Shown here piece after piece: positions 1 through 6,878 of a stretch of DNA of 8,212 nt. Position numbers and translations under genes: made by a program. Location: NCBI GenBank assembly GCA_965651815.1, contig CBFGTJ010000143.1, forward strand, positions 1 through 8,212, given 5' to 3'. Every line of letters begins with the position of its first letter. The first letter of the stretch is position 1. The DNA is from CBFGTJ01 sp965651815 (GTDB lineage Bacteria; Actinomycetota; Acidimicrobiia; Acidimicrobiales; Microtrichaceae). A model generated the notes under the pieces. That model did not search any database and was not told the DNA's origin. It was given only the letters and a program-made list of their open reading frames with translations.

Positions 1-38
1 CTGCCTGGTCCCACCCGACTGAGCTCCGCCCAGACCCC

Positions 39-90
39 CGTTCTGTTCGGCGTGCGTCAAGGAAACCCTTGACGCACGCCGAACAGAACG
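39..90. terminator. Perfect 24-bp inverted repeat, probable bidirectional terminator
   Basis: Bases 39-62 are the exact reverse complement of 67-90, leaving a 4-nt loop (63-66, AAAC). A C5 run at 34-38 and a G6 run at 95-100 could lengthen the stem after a short bulge. The repeat lies 26 bp beyond the stop of the minus-strand hydrolase, where a terminator is expected. A plus-strand gene ending just upstream would be convergent and could share it. There is no U-tract on either side, so this would be the U-less hairpin type often seen in high-GC actinobacteria. The stem is unusually long and perfect for a terminator, so another role as a protein-binding palindrome or recombination site cannot be excluded. 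Confidence 0.65.
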
Positions 91-115
91 AGTTGGGGGG
101 AGGGCGCGACGGGGG

Positions 116-1006
116 TCAGGTGGTCAGGAAGGTCATGATCTCCGCGTTGACGACGTCGGGCTGCTCGATGTGCAGGAAGTGCCCCGTGCCCTCGACCATC
201 ACGGCGCGGCTGCCGGGCACCTGGAGATGGTCGCCGGTGGTGGCGGCGAGCTCGGCCGCCATGCAGCCGTCCCGGGTGCCGTGCAGGTACAGCAGCGGCT
301 GGGGCGGCAGCGCGAACACCGCACCCTGCGCGTCGGCGAGGGCGGGGTCCTGGCGCTCGGGGTCGAGGGTCTGCCGGTAGTAGCCCAGCGCCGCCTCCAC
401 CCGGCCCTCGCCGTCCATGCAGCGGGCGAAGTGGGCGACGTCCTCCGTGCAGTCGTAGCCCGGCGACCAGTCCGCCCACAGGCGTGCGATGAACGCGAAG
501 TCCTCCATCGGCACGAGCAGGTCGGCCAGCTGGGTGAGCTGGAAGAACATGTACCAGCTCATCTTCAGCTGGTCGTAGGAGAGGAACTGCTGCGCGGTGA
601 CCGGCCCGGGTGGCACCGCGGCCGTCACGACCCGGCGCCAGCGGTCGGGATCGAGCGTCGCCGCCGCGTAGGCGCCCATCGCACCCCAGTCGTGCCCGAT
701 CAGCACGGCGTCCCCGTCGCCGCCGAGCGCCTCGTGCAGCGCGTTGGCGTCCAGGCCGAGCACACCCGCCTGGTACCGCCCGTCGGGTGCGAGCGAGGTC
801 GGCGCGTACCCGCGGCTGAACGGCGCGACCGCGCGGTAGCCCGCGGAGGCGAGCACCGGCAGGAGGTGGCGCCACGTCCACGCGGAGTCGGGGTAGCCGT
901 GGAGGCACAGCGCGAGTGGCCCGGATCCCGACGGCGGGTCGACGGCGAGGAGGCCGAACTCCATGTCGCCGACCCGGACGCTTCGCTGGTCGATCTGGTC
1001 GCTCAT
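116..1006 (-). CDS. Alpha/beta hydrolase, epoxide hydrolase / haloalkane dehalogenase type
   Basis: This is a 296-residue single-domain cytoplasmic hydrolase with an Asp nucleophile. Visible landmarks are the oxyanion motif HGYP (36-39), the nucleophile elbow GHDWG with Asp106, a likely acid Asp246 in HGTRDG and the catalytic His276 in GTGHFLH. Asp instead of Ser at the elbow, followed by Trp, places it with epoxide hydrolases and haloalkane dehalogenases and away from esterases. The cap region contains ALGYYRQ (206-212), which resembles the epoxide hydrolase motif whose Tyr (here Tyr210) activates the epoxide ring, so an epoxide hydrolase is favoured. The substrate cannot be told from sequence. 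The ATG at 1006 is supported by a -10 hexamer exactly 7 nt upstream and no Shine-Dalgarno sequence, implying a leaderless mRNA. It is divergent from the MBL-fold gene, with 92 bp between the starts. Confidence 0.88.
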   Translation of the reverse strand: MSDQIDQRSVRVGDMEFGLLAVDPPSGSGPLALCLHGYPDSAWTWRHLLPVLASAGYRAVAPFSRGYAPTSLAPDGRYQAGVLGLDANALHEALGGDGDAVLIGHDWGAMGAYAAATLDPDRWRRVVTAAVPPGPVTAQQFLSYDQLKMSWYMFFQLTQLADLLVPMEDFAFIARLWADWSPGYDCTEDVAHFARCMDGEGRVEAALGYYRQTLDPERQDPALADAQGAVFALPPQPLLYLHGTRDGCMAAELAATTGDHLQVPGSRAVMVEGTGHFLHIEQPDVVNAEIMTFLTT

Positions 1007-1013
1007 CGGGCCG

Positions 1014-1019
1014 ACCCTA
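1014..1019 (-). promoter_or_regulatory. Leaderless -10 element of the alpha/beta hydrolase gene
   Basis: On the minus strand the hexamer TAGGGT ends 7 nt before the ATG at 1006. That places the transcription start on or next to the start codon. There is no Shine-Dalgarno sequence and no obvious -35 box. The same spacing recurs at four other genes in the window, which strengthens the call. Confidence 0.6.
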
Positions 1020-1080
1020 ACCGGCGGCCGCGGACGGAGATTTCGGTCACACGGGGCCGCATGCTCCCGCGCCGTTCACC

Positions 1081-1086
1081 TAACGT
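1081..1086 (+). promoter_or_regulatory. Candidate -10 element of the MBL-fold gene
   Basis: TAACGT lies in the 92-bp divergent gap and would set transcription to begin near 1094. No clear -35 is seen. With that start, a CTG at 1129 would have a leader of about 35 nt carrying AGGGGG, while the GTG at 1099 would lie only about 5 nt into the message. Confidence 0.4.
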
Positions 1087-1098
1087 TCGCGCCGTCCG

Positions 1099-1980
1099 GT
1101 GGAGGTTCCGGGAACCAGGGGGTCGACGCTGAACGTCACGTTCTACGGGGTCAGGGGCTCCACCCCCTGCGCCTGCGACGACAACCGTCGCTACGGCGGC
1201 AACACCGCGTGCGTGGTGCTCGAGTCACCCGGGCGCGACCCCATCCTGTTCGACCTCGGCACCGGGCTGAGGTTCTACGGGCTGACCCAGCCGAGCGACG
1301 GCACCTTCCGCGGCTCGGCGCTGGTGAGCCACCTGCACTGGGACCACGTCCAGGGCATCCCGTTCTTCACGCCGATCCTCGCGGAGGGCGCACGGCTCGA
1401 CGTGTACGCGCCGCCGCAGGAGGGCCGGACGCTCGCCGAGACGGTGCGGTCGTTCCTGTCGCCGCCGTACTTCCCGGTCGAGATCGACGCGCTTCCCGGG
1501 TGCTTCACGTTCCACGAGATGGGGGACGGCCCCATCGACATCGGCGGGGCGAAGGTCACCGCCGCGCCGGTGCCGCACGTCGGCCCCACCGTCGGGTACC
1601 GGGTCGAGTGCGACGGGATCTCGGTCGTCTACATCAGCGACCACCAGCAGCCGGGCCCCGGCGCCACCGAGGTCTCGCGGGAGGTGCTCGACCTGTGCGA
1701 GGGCGCTGACCTGCTGATCCACGACGCCCAGTACGACCACGAGGAGTTCGCGGCGCGGCCCGACTGGGGGCACTGCACCTACGACTACGCGGTCGAGGTG
1801 GCCGCCCGCGCGGGCGTGCGCCGGCTGGTCCTGTTCCACCACGACCCGGCCCACTGCGACGACCGGATCGACCAGATCCTGGAGCAGGCGACCGCGCACG
1901 CGGCCCGCCGCGGCATCGAGGAGGTGCTGGCCGCGGCGGAGGGCCTCACGATCTCGTACGGGTCGTCACCGCAGAACTAG
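1099..1980 (+). CDS. MBL-fold metallo-hydrolase (COG1235 / Lactamase_B_2-like)
   Basis: This is a 293-residue metallo-beta-lactamase-fold hydrolase, probably a cytoplasmic dinuclear-metal phosphodiesterase or nuclease-like enzyme. Numbered from the GTG, it shows an N-terminal strand with YGVRGSTP (16-23), YGGNTAC (32-38), DLGTG (52-56) and the metal signature HLHWDH (78-83). Further likely ligands are His160 in VPHVGP, Asp181-His182, Asp209 in HDAQY, His225 in GHCTY and His247/His248 in FHHDP. The order VRGSTP, YGGNT, DLGTG, HxHxDH is typical of PhnP/RNase Z-like members; the substrate is unknown. The start is uncertain. GTG 1099 is the only standard start before the conserved core, but it adds ten residues not expected in the family and has no ribosome site. 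CTG 1129 sits 6 nt after AGGGGG (1117-1122) and would give the usual short N-terminus (283 residues). Confidence 0.88.
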   Translation: MEVPGTRGSTLNVTFYGVRGSTPCACDDNRRYGGNTACVVLESPGRDPILFDLGTGLRFYGLTQPSDGTFRGSALVSHLHWDHVQGIPFFTPILAEGARLDVYAPPQEGRTLAETVRSFLSPPYFPVEIDALPGCFTFHEMGDGPIDIGGAKVTAAPVPHVGPTVGYRVECDGISVVYISDHQQPGPGATEVSREVLDLCEGADLLIHDAQYDHEEFAARPDWGHCTYDYAVEVAARAGVRRLVLFHHDPAHCDDRIDQILEQATAHAARRGIEEVLAAAEGLTISYGSSPQN

Positions 1981-1987
1981 GTTCGCC

Positions 1988-2024
1988 GTGTCCGGGGCCC
2001 CGTTCGCTGGGCCCGGCGGGACAC
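1988..2024 (+). terminator. Hairpin after the MBL-fold gene
   Basis: GTGTCC (1988-1993) pairs with GGACAC (2019-2024), and GGGCCC (1995-2000) pairs with GGGCCC (2009-2014). The two stems are separated by a 1/4-nt internal loop and capped by an 8-nt loop. It starts 7 nt after the MBL-fold stop and ends 18 nt before the flavin reductase start. There is no U-tract, so it may be a U-less terminator, or a leader structure if the two genes are co-transcribed. Confidence 0.4.
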
Positions 2025-2042
2025 CATCCAGTGGAGGGATGC

Positions 2043-2573
2043 ATGGCGAACGACCGGACCGACGAGTCGCACCAGGACGCGGACATCGAGATCGACCCGA
2101 TGCTGTTCCGGCGGGTGATGGGTCACTACCCGACCGGCGTCACCGTGGTGGCCTCCGTGGACGACGACGGCCGCCCGGTCGGCCTGGCGATCGGCTCGTT
2201 CTTCTCGGTCTCGCTCGAACCGCCGCTGGTGGGGTTCTGCGTCGCCCGCACCTCGACCTCCTGGCCGCGCATCGAGGCGACCGGCCGCTTCGGCATCAGC
2301 GTGCTCGCCGAGGACCAGCACGAGACCTCTGGCCGGTTCGCGTCGAAGGTGGAGGACAAGTTCGAGGGCGAGTCGTGGGAGCCGGCGCCGGTGACCGGGT
2401 CCCCGCTGATCGTCGGCGCCCTGGCCCACATCGACTGCACGCTGCACTCCGTGCTGGAGGGCGGCGACCACGTCATCGTGCTCGGCCTCGTCAAGGACCT
2501 CGAGGTCCAGCGCGACGACGTCGGGCCCCTGCTGTTCTTCAAGGGGTCCTACGGGCGCCACAGCTCGCTCTGA
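2043..2573 (+). CDS. Flavin reductase family protein (FMN-binding split barrel)
   Basis: This 176-residue protein matches the flavin reductase-like family (PF01613), which includes the NAD(P)H:flavin oxidoreductase partners of two-component monooxygenases such as HpaC. Visible family features are FRRVMGHYPTGVTVVA (22-37), the flavin-contacting GSFFSVSLEPPLVGF (51-65), FGISVLAEDQ (83-92), GDHVIVLGLV (141-150) and the C-terminal LLFFKGSYG (163-171). The expected role is reduction of free FMN or FAD by NAD(P)H in the cytoplasm. No partner monooxygenase lies in the window, so its use is unknown, and some family members bind flavin for other purposes. The ATG at 2043 is chosen because GGAGGG (2033-2038) sits 4 nt upstream. 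An in-frame GTG at 2031 overlaps that ribosome site and is less likely. Confidence 0.87.
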   Translation: MANDRTDESHQDADIEIDPMLFRRVMGHYPTGVTVVASVDDDGRPVGLAIGSFFSVSLEPPLVGFCVARTSTSWPRIEATGRFGISVLAEDQHETSGRFASKVEDKFEGESWEPAPVTGSPLIVGALAHIDCTLHSVLEGGDHVIVLGLVKDLEVQRDDVGPLLFFKGSYGRHSSL

Positions 2574-2596
2574 TCCGGGCCGGGCGCGCGCCGTCG

Positions 2597-2602
2597 TAGG
2601 CT
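2597..2602 (+). promoter_or_regulatory. Leaderless -10 element of the gamma-CA-like gene
   Basis: TAGGCT is followed by exactly 7 nt and then the ATG at 2610. No Shine-Dalgarno sequence precedes that ATG. The gene is therefore probably transcribed from its own promoter as a leaderless mRNA, although only 36 bp separate it from the flavin reductase. Confidence 0.6.
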
Positions 2603-2609
2603 GGGCCGC

Positions 2610-3128
2610 ATGGCGATCTACGCACTCGGCGACCAGGTGCCCGAGATCGATCCCGAGGCCTACGTGCACCCGGACGCGGTCGTGATCGGCAGCGTCGTCA
2701 TCGGACCGGAGACCTCGGTGTGGCCCTCGGCGGTGCTGCGGGGCGACGACGGGTTCATCTTCATCGGCGCGCGCTGCTCCGTGCAGGACGGCGCGGTGCT
2801 GCACACCACCGGCGTCTTCCCGACCACCGTCGGCGACGACGTGACGATCGGGCACCTCGCCCACCTGGAGGGCTGCATCGTCGAGGACAAGGCGCTGATC
2901 GGCTCCGGGTCGATCGTCCTGCACAACGCGCGGGTGGGGCGCGAGGCGGTCGTGGGCGGCGGGGCCTTCGTGCGCAACAACCAGGTCGTGCCGCCGCTGG
3001 GCATGGCGCTCGGCGTGCCGGCGACCATCAAGGAGGACGCGGTCACCCCCGGCCACTTCGACATGGGCATCGAGTCGTACGTGCGCCGCGCCAAGCGCTA
3101 CCGCGACCAGTTGCGCCGGCTGGACTGA
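2610..3128 (+). CDS. Gamma-carbonic-anhydrase-like left-handed beta-helix protein
   Basis: This 172-residue protein has imperfect hexapeptide repeats, with I/V at every sixth position, from about residue 15 to 125 (for example VVIGSVVIGPETSVW) and an alpha-helical tail at 150-172. That is the trimeric gamma-CA/YrdA/PaaY fold, with active sites at subunit interfaces. Two of the three usual zinc histidines are recognisable: His65 in VQDGAVLH and His82 in TIGH. The third, normally five residues after His82 in GHxxxLHGC, is Glu87 here (GHLAHLEGC), with an extra His85. Carbonic anhydrase activity is therefore uncertain; many relatives have none shown. Other possibilities are a CoA-thioester-related PaaY-type role or a structural role. 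The ATG at 2610 fits both the leaderless -10 and the family length. A strong hairpin 5 nt after the stop closes the unit. Confidence 0.9.
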   Translation: MAIYALGDQVPEIDPEAYVHPDAVVIGSVVIGPETSVWPSAVLRGDDGFIFIGARCSVQDGAVLHTTGVFPTTVGDDVTIGHLAHLEGCIVEDKALIGSGSIVLHNARVGREAVVGGGAFVRNNQVVPPLGMALGVPATIKEDAVTPGHFDMGIESYVRRAKRYRDQLRRLD

Positions 3129-3133
3129 GGGGA

Positions 3134-3165
3134 GGTTCGCCCAGCCGGATGGGGCCGGGCGGACC
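3134..3165 (+). terminator. Strong hairpin terminator after the gamma-CA-like gene
   Basis: Bases 3134-3146 pair with 3153-3165 as a 13-position stem with one G-U pair and one A/C mismatch, closed by a 6-nt loop. It begins 5 nt after the stop codon. There is no U-tract. It abuts an upstream ATG at 3166 of the next reading frame, which argues that this ATG is not the real start. Confidence 0.6.
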
Positions 3166-3188
3166 ATGGCCAGGATCAGCGGGGCCCG

Positions 3189-3194
3189 CACACT
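3189..3194 (+). promoter_or_regulatory. Leaderless -10 element of the secreted protein gene
   Basis: CACACT ends 7 nt before the GTG at 3202, the same geometry as other genes here but with a weaker hexamer. It overlaps a short inverted repeat, GCACAC (3188-3193) with GTGTGC (3200-3205), whose right arm spans the start codon. This could be an operator or could occlude the start. Confidence 0.42.
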
Positions 3195-3201
3195 CGGGGG
3201 T

Positions 3202-3753
3202 GTGCGCAGAGTCCTCCCTTCCGTCCTCCTGGCCATCCTGCTCGCCGTCCCCACGACCGCGGCCGCCGGCGGTGGGGCACCTGCTGCCGCGGTGCCGTGC
3301 GGTTCCGCCTCGGTGTCGTTGCGCGTCGAGGCGTCGTCGCTGCGCGACGGAGCCGGCGACGTCGGCGACGCGTGCATCCCGCCCGGCGCCTTCTACGAGG
3401 TGCGCTTCGGGGGGTACCGCCTCGCGCTCGGCCTGGCGCTGCGGGGGGACGGCACGGAGGGGCGTGTGGCGTTCGGTGTGCTGACGACCCCCGTCGGGCT
3501 CGCGGCGGCGCTGGTGGGGATCGAGGACGTCGAGGCGTCCGGTGTGCGGTGGGCGTACGCCGAGGGCCGGCACGAGACGGTCGATCCCGCGCTCGGGTTC
3601 AGCGGCGAAGGCATGACGGACCTGCCGGGCGAGTCCGCTCGGGTGAGCCTCGAGCTGCACGGCACGGGGCAGGACCTCCTCACCGCGGACGGTGAGGTCG
3701 CCGAGCAGCTCCGGGCGATGCTGTTCGCCGCGATTGCCGAGCTGACCGGCTGA
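3202..3753 (+). CDS. Predicted secreted protein of unknown function
   Basis: I do not recognise the family. From the GTG at 3202 the product is 183 residues and opens with a classic Sec signal peptide: MRR, then a hydrophobic core LPSVLLAILLAV (5-16), and a likely cleavage site after TTAAA near residue 22. The mature part has only two cysteines, Cys33 and Cys58, which may form a disulfide. It is rich in beta-prone segments (36-43, 64-80, 88-95, 144-153) and ends in a helix (164-181). No catalytic motif is seen. An in-frame ATG at 3166 would add 12 residues before the signal peptide and abuts the hairpin at 3134-3165. GTG 3202 is therefore preferred, supported by a leaderless -10. It is convergent with the DUF2752 gene, 40 bp away. 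Confidence 0.68.
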   Translation: MRRVLPSVLLAILLAVPTTAAAGGGAPAAAVPCGSASVSLRVEASSLRDGAGDVGDACIPPGAFYEVRFGGYRLALGLALRGDGTEGRVAFGVLTTPVGLAAALVGIEDVEASGVRWAYAEGRHETVDPALGFSGEGMTDLPGESARVSLELHGTGQDLLTADGEVAEQLRAMLFAAIAELTG

Positions 3754-3797
3754 CGCCGGGGGAGGTGGCCGCGGGCGTCGGGCGGTCGGGACGTCAG
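3750..3797. terminator. Weak two-way terminator candidate between convergent genes
   Basis: CTGACG (3750-3755) and CGTCAG (3792-3797) are exact inverted repeats that include the stop codons of both convergent genes. An alternative, mutually exclusive pairing is GACGCC (3752-3757) with GGCGTC (3774-3779). Both stems are only 6 bp with long loops and no U-tract, so the position supports this call better than the structure does. Confidence 0.28.
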
Positions 3798-4276
3798 GAC
3801 GCGCCGGCGGCGAGCCAACCGAGGACGCCGCCGTCGCCCAGGTTGCGCAGCACCCCGAAGGCGACCACGACGACGCCGCCGGCCACCAGCGACCACGCGG
3901 GCGGTCGCGGCAGCCGCGTCGGGCGGCCGACCAGCGCCCGGGCCATCCACACCGCCCACGCGACCGTGACGAGCGGGAGCGCGACCGCGAGCAGCACGTT
4001 GTGGTCCGCCGCGCCGAGCAGGTCGCCCGCGGCGAGCCGGGCGACGCAGCGCAGCCCACCGCACAGCGGGCAGTCCACGCCGAACACGGTCCGGCTGAGG
4101 CAGATCGGCGCGGCGTCGTCCGAGGGGCCGAGCGCGACGACCCCCGCCGTGCCGACCGCCAGCGCGGCGCCGACCGCGGCCGGCAGGGCCCACGGGCGAC
4201 CCGAGGCGGCGGAAGCGGCGGAGCGCCCCGCGGCGCCCGCCGCCGGCTCGTGGTCGTGCGCGACGCCGGTGGGCAT
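3794..4276 (-). CDS. DUF2752 family membrane protein
   Basis: This 160-residue protein carries the DUF2752 (PF10825) signature, a cysteine-containing segment followed by a membrane helix: P57-x-Cys59, then FGVDCPLCGGLR (65-76) with Cys69 and Cys72, then GDLLGAADHN (84-93). Three membrane segments are visible at about 30-50, 93-113 and 127-143. The function of the family is unknown, and the CPxCG motif suggests metal or redox binding near the membrane. The ATG at 4276 is chosen because a TACCGT -10 lies exactly 7 nt upstream. The longer frame from GTG 4339 would add 21 residues without a ribosome site. It is divergent from sufB across 147 bp, and any link to iron-sulfur assembly is positional only. 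Confidence 0.82.
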   Translation of the reverse strand: MPTGVAHDHEPAAGAAGRSAASAASGRPWALPAAVGAALAVGTAGVVALGPSDDAAPICLSRTVFGVDCPLCGGLRCVARLAAGDLLGAADHNVLLAVALPLVTVAWAVWMARALVGRPTRLPRPPAWSLVAGGVVVVAFGVLRNLGDGGVLGWLAAGAS

Positions 4277-4283
4277 GGCCCCC

Positions 4284-4289
4284 ACGGTA
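4284..4289 (-). promoter_or_regulatory. Leaderless -10 element of the DUF2752 gene
   Basis: On the minus strand TACCGT is followed by exactly 7 nt and then the ATG at 4276. This matches the spacing seen at the hydrolase and gamma-CA-like genes and resolves the start of this gene. Confidence 0.58.
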
Positions 4290-4350
4290 ACCCGGGCCGC
4301 CCCGCGAGCCTCCCGGCTGAGCGGCCGCCGGGTTTCCACGGTCCCGGCCG

Positions 4351-4379
4351 TGTCAATGCGGCGGGCCAGTTGTTACTAT
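4351..4379 (+). promoter_or_regulatory. sufB promoter (-35 and extended -10)
   Basis: TGTCAA (4351-4356) and TACTAT (4374-4379) are separated by 17 bp. A TG one base before the -10 makes it an extended -10. This is the best conventional promoter in the window and lies in a locally AT-richer patch. Transcription would begin near 4386, giving a leader of about 38 nt. GGAGG (4411-4415) then sits 8 nt before the sufB ATG. Confidence 0.6.
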
Positions 4380-4391
4380 CTCCGTAGGAGA
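4379..4391. promoter_or_regulatory. Palindrome at the sufB transcription start, operator candidate
   Basis: TCTCCGTAGGAGA is a 13-bp palindrome (5-bp arms around GTA) that begins at the last base of the -10 and covers the predicted +1. A repressor bound there would block initiation, and suf genes are often controlled by Rrf2-type regulators (SufR, IscR). It does not match the ACACT-N5-AGTGT SufR pattern as I recall it for mycobacteria, so the regulator is unknown. Confidence 0.35.
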
Positions 4392-4423
4392 AATCCCCCG
4401 TCCGGAGCTTGGAGGCCGCCCCC

Positions 4424-5817
<1,394 letters not shown>

Positions 5818-5821
<4 letters not shown>

Positions 5822-5841
5822 CCCGGCGGCGGTCGCGTCAG
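5818..5841. terminator. Hairpin containing both stop codons of sufB and the PAS-GGDEF gene
   Basis: Bases 5818-5827 pair with 5832-5841: eight Watson-Crick pairs, one G-U and one C/C mismatch, with a GGCG loop. The sufB stop (5819-5821) and the complement of the opposing gene's stop (5838-5840) pair with each other. Only 16 bp lie between the two coding regions, so this is the only place for a shared two-way terminator. No U-tract is present. Confidence 0.45.
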
Positions 5842-6857
5842 GCGGCCAGGCCGGGGCGCAGGTCGATGAGGCGGAACCCGCCGACGCCGTCCGCGCGCGC
5901 CTCGGTGAGCGCGGTGTCGGCCGTGTCGAGGATCGAGCGTGGCGACGCGGTCGAGTCCGCCACCACCAGTCCGATCGTCATGCCGACCTCGTGCGCCCGA
6001 CCGTCCACGTGGACCGGCTCGACGGCGGTGGACAGCAGGCGGTAGGCGACGCCGACGGCGTCCTGCTCGTCGCCGAGGTCCTCCGCGAGCACGCTGAAGC
6101 CCTCGTGCCCGCTCCGGCACACCGTGTCGGAGGAGCGCAGCCGCGCCACCAGCCGCTCGGCGTGCACGTCCAGCACGCGGTCCGCCACGGTCGGGTCGTC
6201 GGGGAGCCCGGAGAGCCCGCAGCGCAGCACCGCGAGCGGTCGTCCCGAGCGGCCGGAGCGTCGCAGCGCGATCGACAGCAGCGGCTCCAGCGCCGCGACG
6301 TCGGGCACGTCGCCGACGGCGCGCAGCACGTCCGGCCGGTCGCGCCGCAGCAGGTCCCGGTGCGCGTCGCTGACGTCGGTCACCGTGCAGGCGACGCCGG
6401 TGGTGCGGCCCGTGACGTCGGTGAGCCGACCGAGGGTCATGCGCAGCACGTGCGAGCGCCCGTCCTCACCGGGCGCCCGGGAGTCGACCAGCTCGATCTC
6501 GGCGGCGCCCTCGACCAGCCGCACCAGCGTCGCGGTCATCTCCGCGCGCTGGGACTCGGGGCAGAGCCCGACGAGGTGCACGCCGACGAGGTCTTCGATC
6601 GTCCGTCCGAAGTGCGCGGCGAAGGCGGAGGTGGCCGACACGACGTGCCCCTCGGTGTCGACGGTCGCCACGGCCAGGTCGGCCGCCTCGAACACGCGCC
6701 GCAACCCGGGGTCGAGCACGCCGGGGGCCGGTTGGGGGGAGGTCGGCCCTGGGGCCGCGCCGAAGGTGGTCACGTGTTCCATTTCGACCCGTGCCACCCG
6801 CTCGTTGAGAACTCGGTCGCCGCGCCGCGCCGGGGGTCGCCGGGCGGCGCACCCCAC
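5838..6857 (-). CDS. PAS domain protein with degenerate GGDEF domain
   Basis: This is a signalling protein of 339 residues from GTG 6857. A proline-rich N-terminus (about 1-48) is followed by a PAS sensor domain (about 52-165: VFEAADLAVATVDTEGHVVS opening, C-terminal VACTVTDVSDAHR) and a GGDEF-like domain (about 186-335: LLSIALRRSGRSGRPLAVLRC, then the signature region, then GMTIGLVVAD and LDTADTALTEAR). Where active diguanylate cyclases have GGDEF/GGEEF, this protein has SGHEGF (249-254) after VCR. Cyclic-di-GMP synthesis is therefore unlikely, and a GTP-binding, regulatory or protein-interaction role is more plausible. No membrane segment is seen. The start is uncertain: ATG 6782 would give 314 residues and keep both domains. 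The gene is convergent with sufB and divergent from the four-cysteine gene by 21 bp. It interrupts the suf locus; a functional link is not shown. Confidence 0.82.
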   Translation of the reverse strand: MGCAARRPPARRGDRVLNERVARVEMEHVTTFGAAPGPTSPQPAPGVLDPGLRRVFEAADLAVATVDTEGHVVSATSAFAAHFGRTIEDLVGVHLVGLCPESQRAEMTATLVRLVEGAAEIELVDSRAPGEDGRSHVLRMTLGRLTDVTGRTTGVACTVTDVSDAHRDLLRRDRPDVLRAVGDVPDVAALEPLLSIALRRSGRSGRPLAVLRCGLSGLPDDPTVADRVLDVHAERLVARLRSSDTVCRSGHEGFSVLAEDLGDEQDAVGVAYRLLSTAVEPVHVDGRAHEVGMTIGLVVADSTASPRSILDTADTALTEARADGVGGFRLIDLRPGLAA

Positions 6858-6865
6858 CGCGCTGG

Positions 6866-6871
6866 CAGAAT
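6866..6871 (+). promoter_or_regulatory. Leaderless -10 of the four-cysteine gene, overlapping a minus-strand -10
   Basis: CAGAAT is followed by 7 nt and the ATG at 6879, the leaderless spacing seen elsewhere in the window. Read on the minus strand, 6872-6867 is CATTCT and lies 9 nt before GTG 6857 of the PAS-GGDEF gene, so the two -10 elements would overlap and compete. The minus-strand element is the weaker call. Confidence 0.48.
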
Positions 6872-6878
6872 GTGACCC

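Noticed and set aside
1..22. Possible 3' end of a plus-strand gene (frame 2, six codons then TGA at 20-22).
   Set aside because: It fits a convergent gene sharing the 39-90 hairpin, but six codons are too few to support a coding call, and other frames stay open past the hairpin.
1225..1899. Long minus-strand open frame opposite the MBL-fold gene.
   Set aside because: Antisense shadow from high GC: Arg/Val/Ala-rich translation with no domain, while the plus strand shows full metal-site motifs.
1977..3377. 466-codon minus-strand open frame across the flavin reductase and gamma-CA-like genes.
   Set aside because: Low-complexity, Arg/His/Asp-rich product without motifs; it covers two clear plus-strand genes and their signals.
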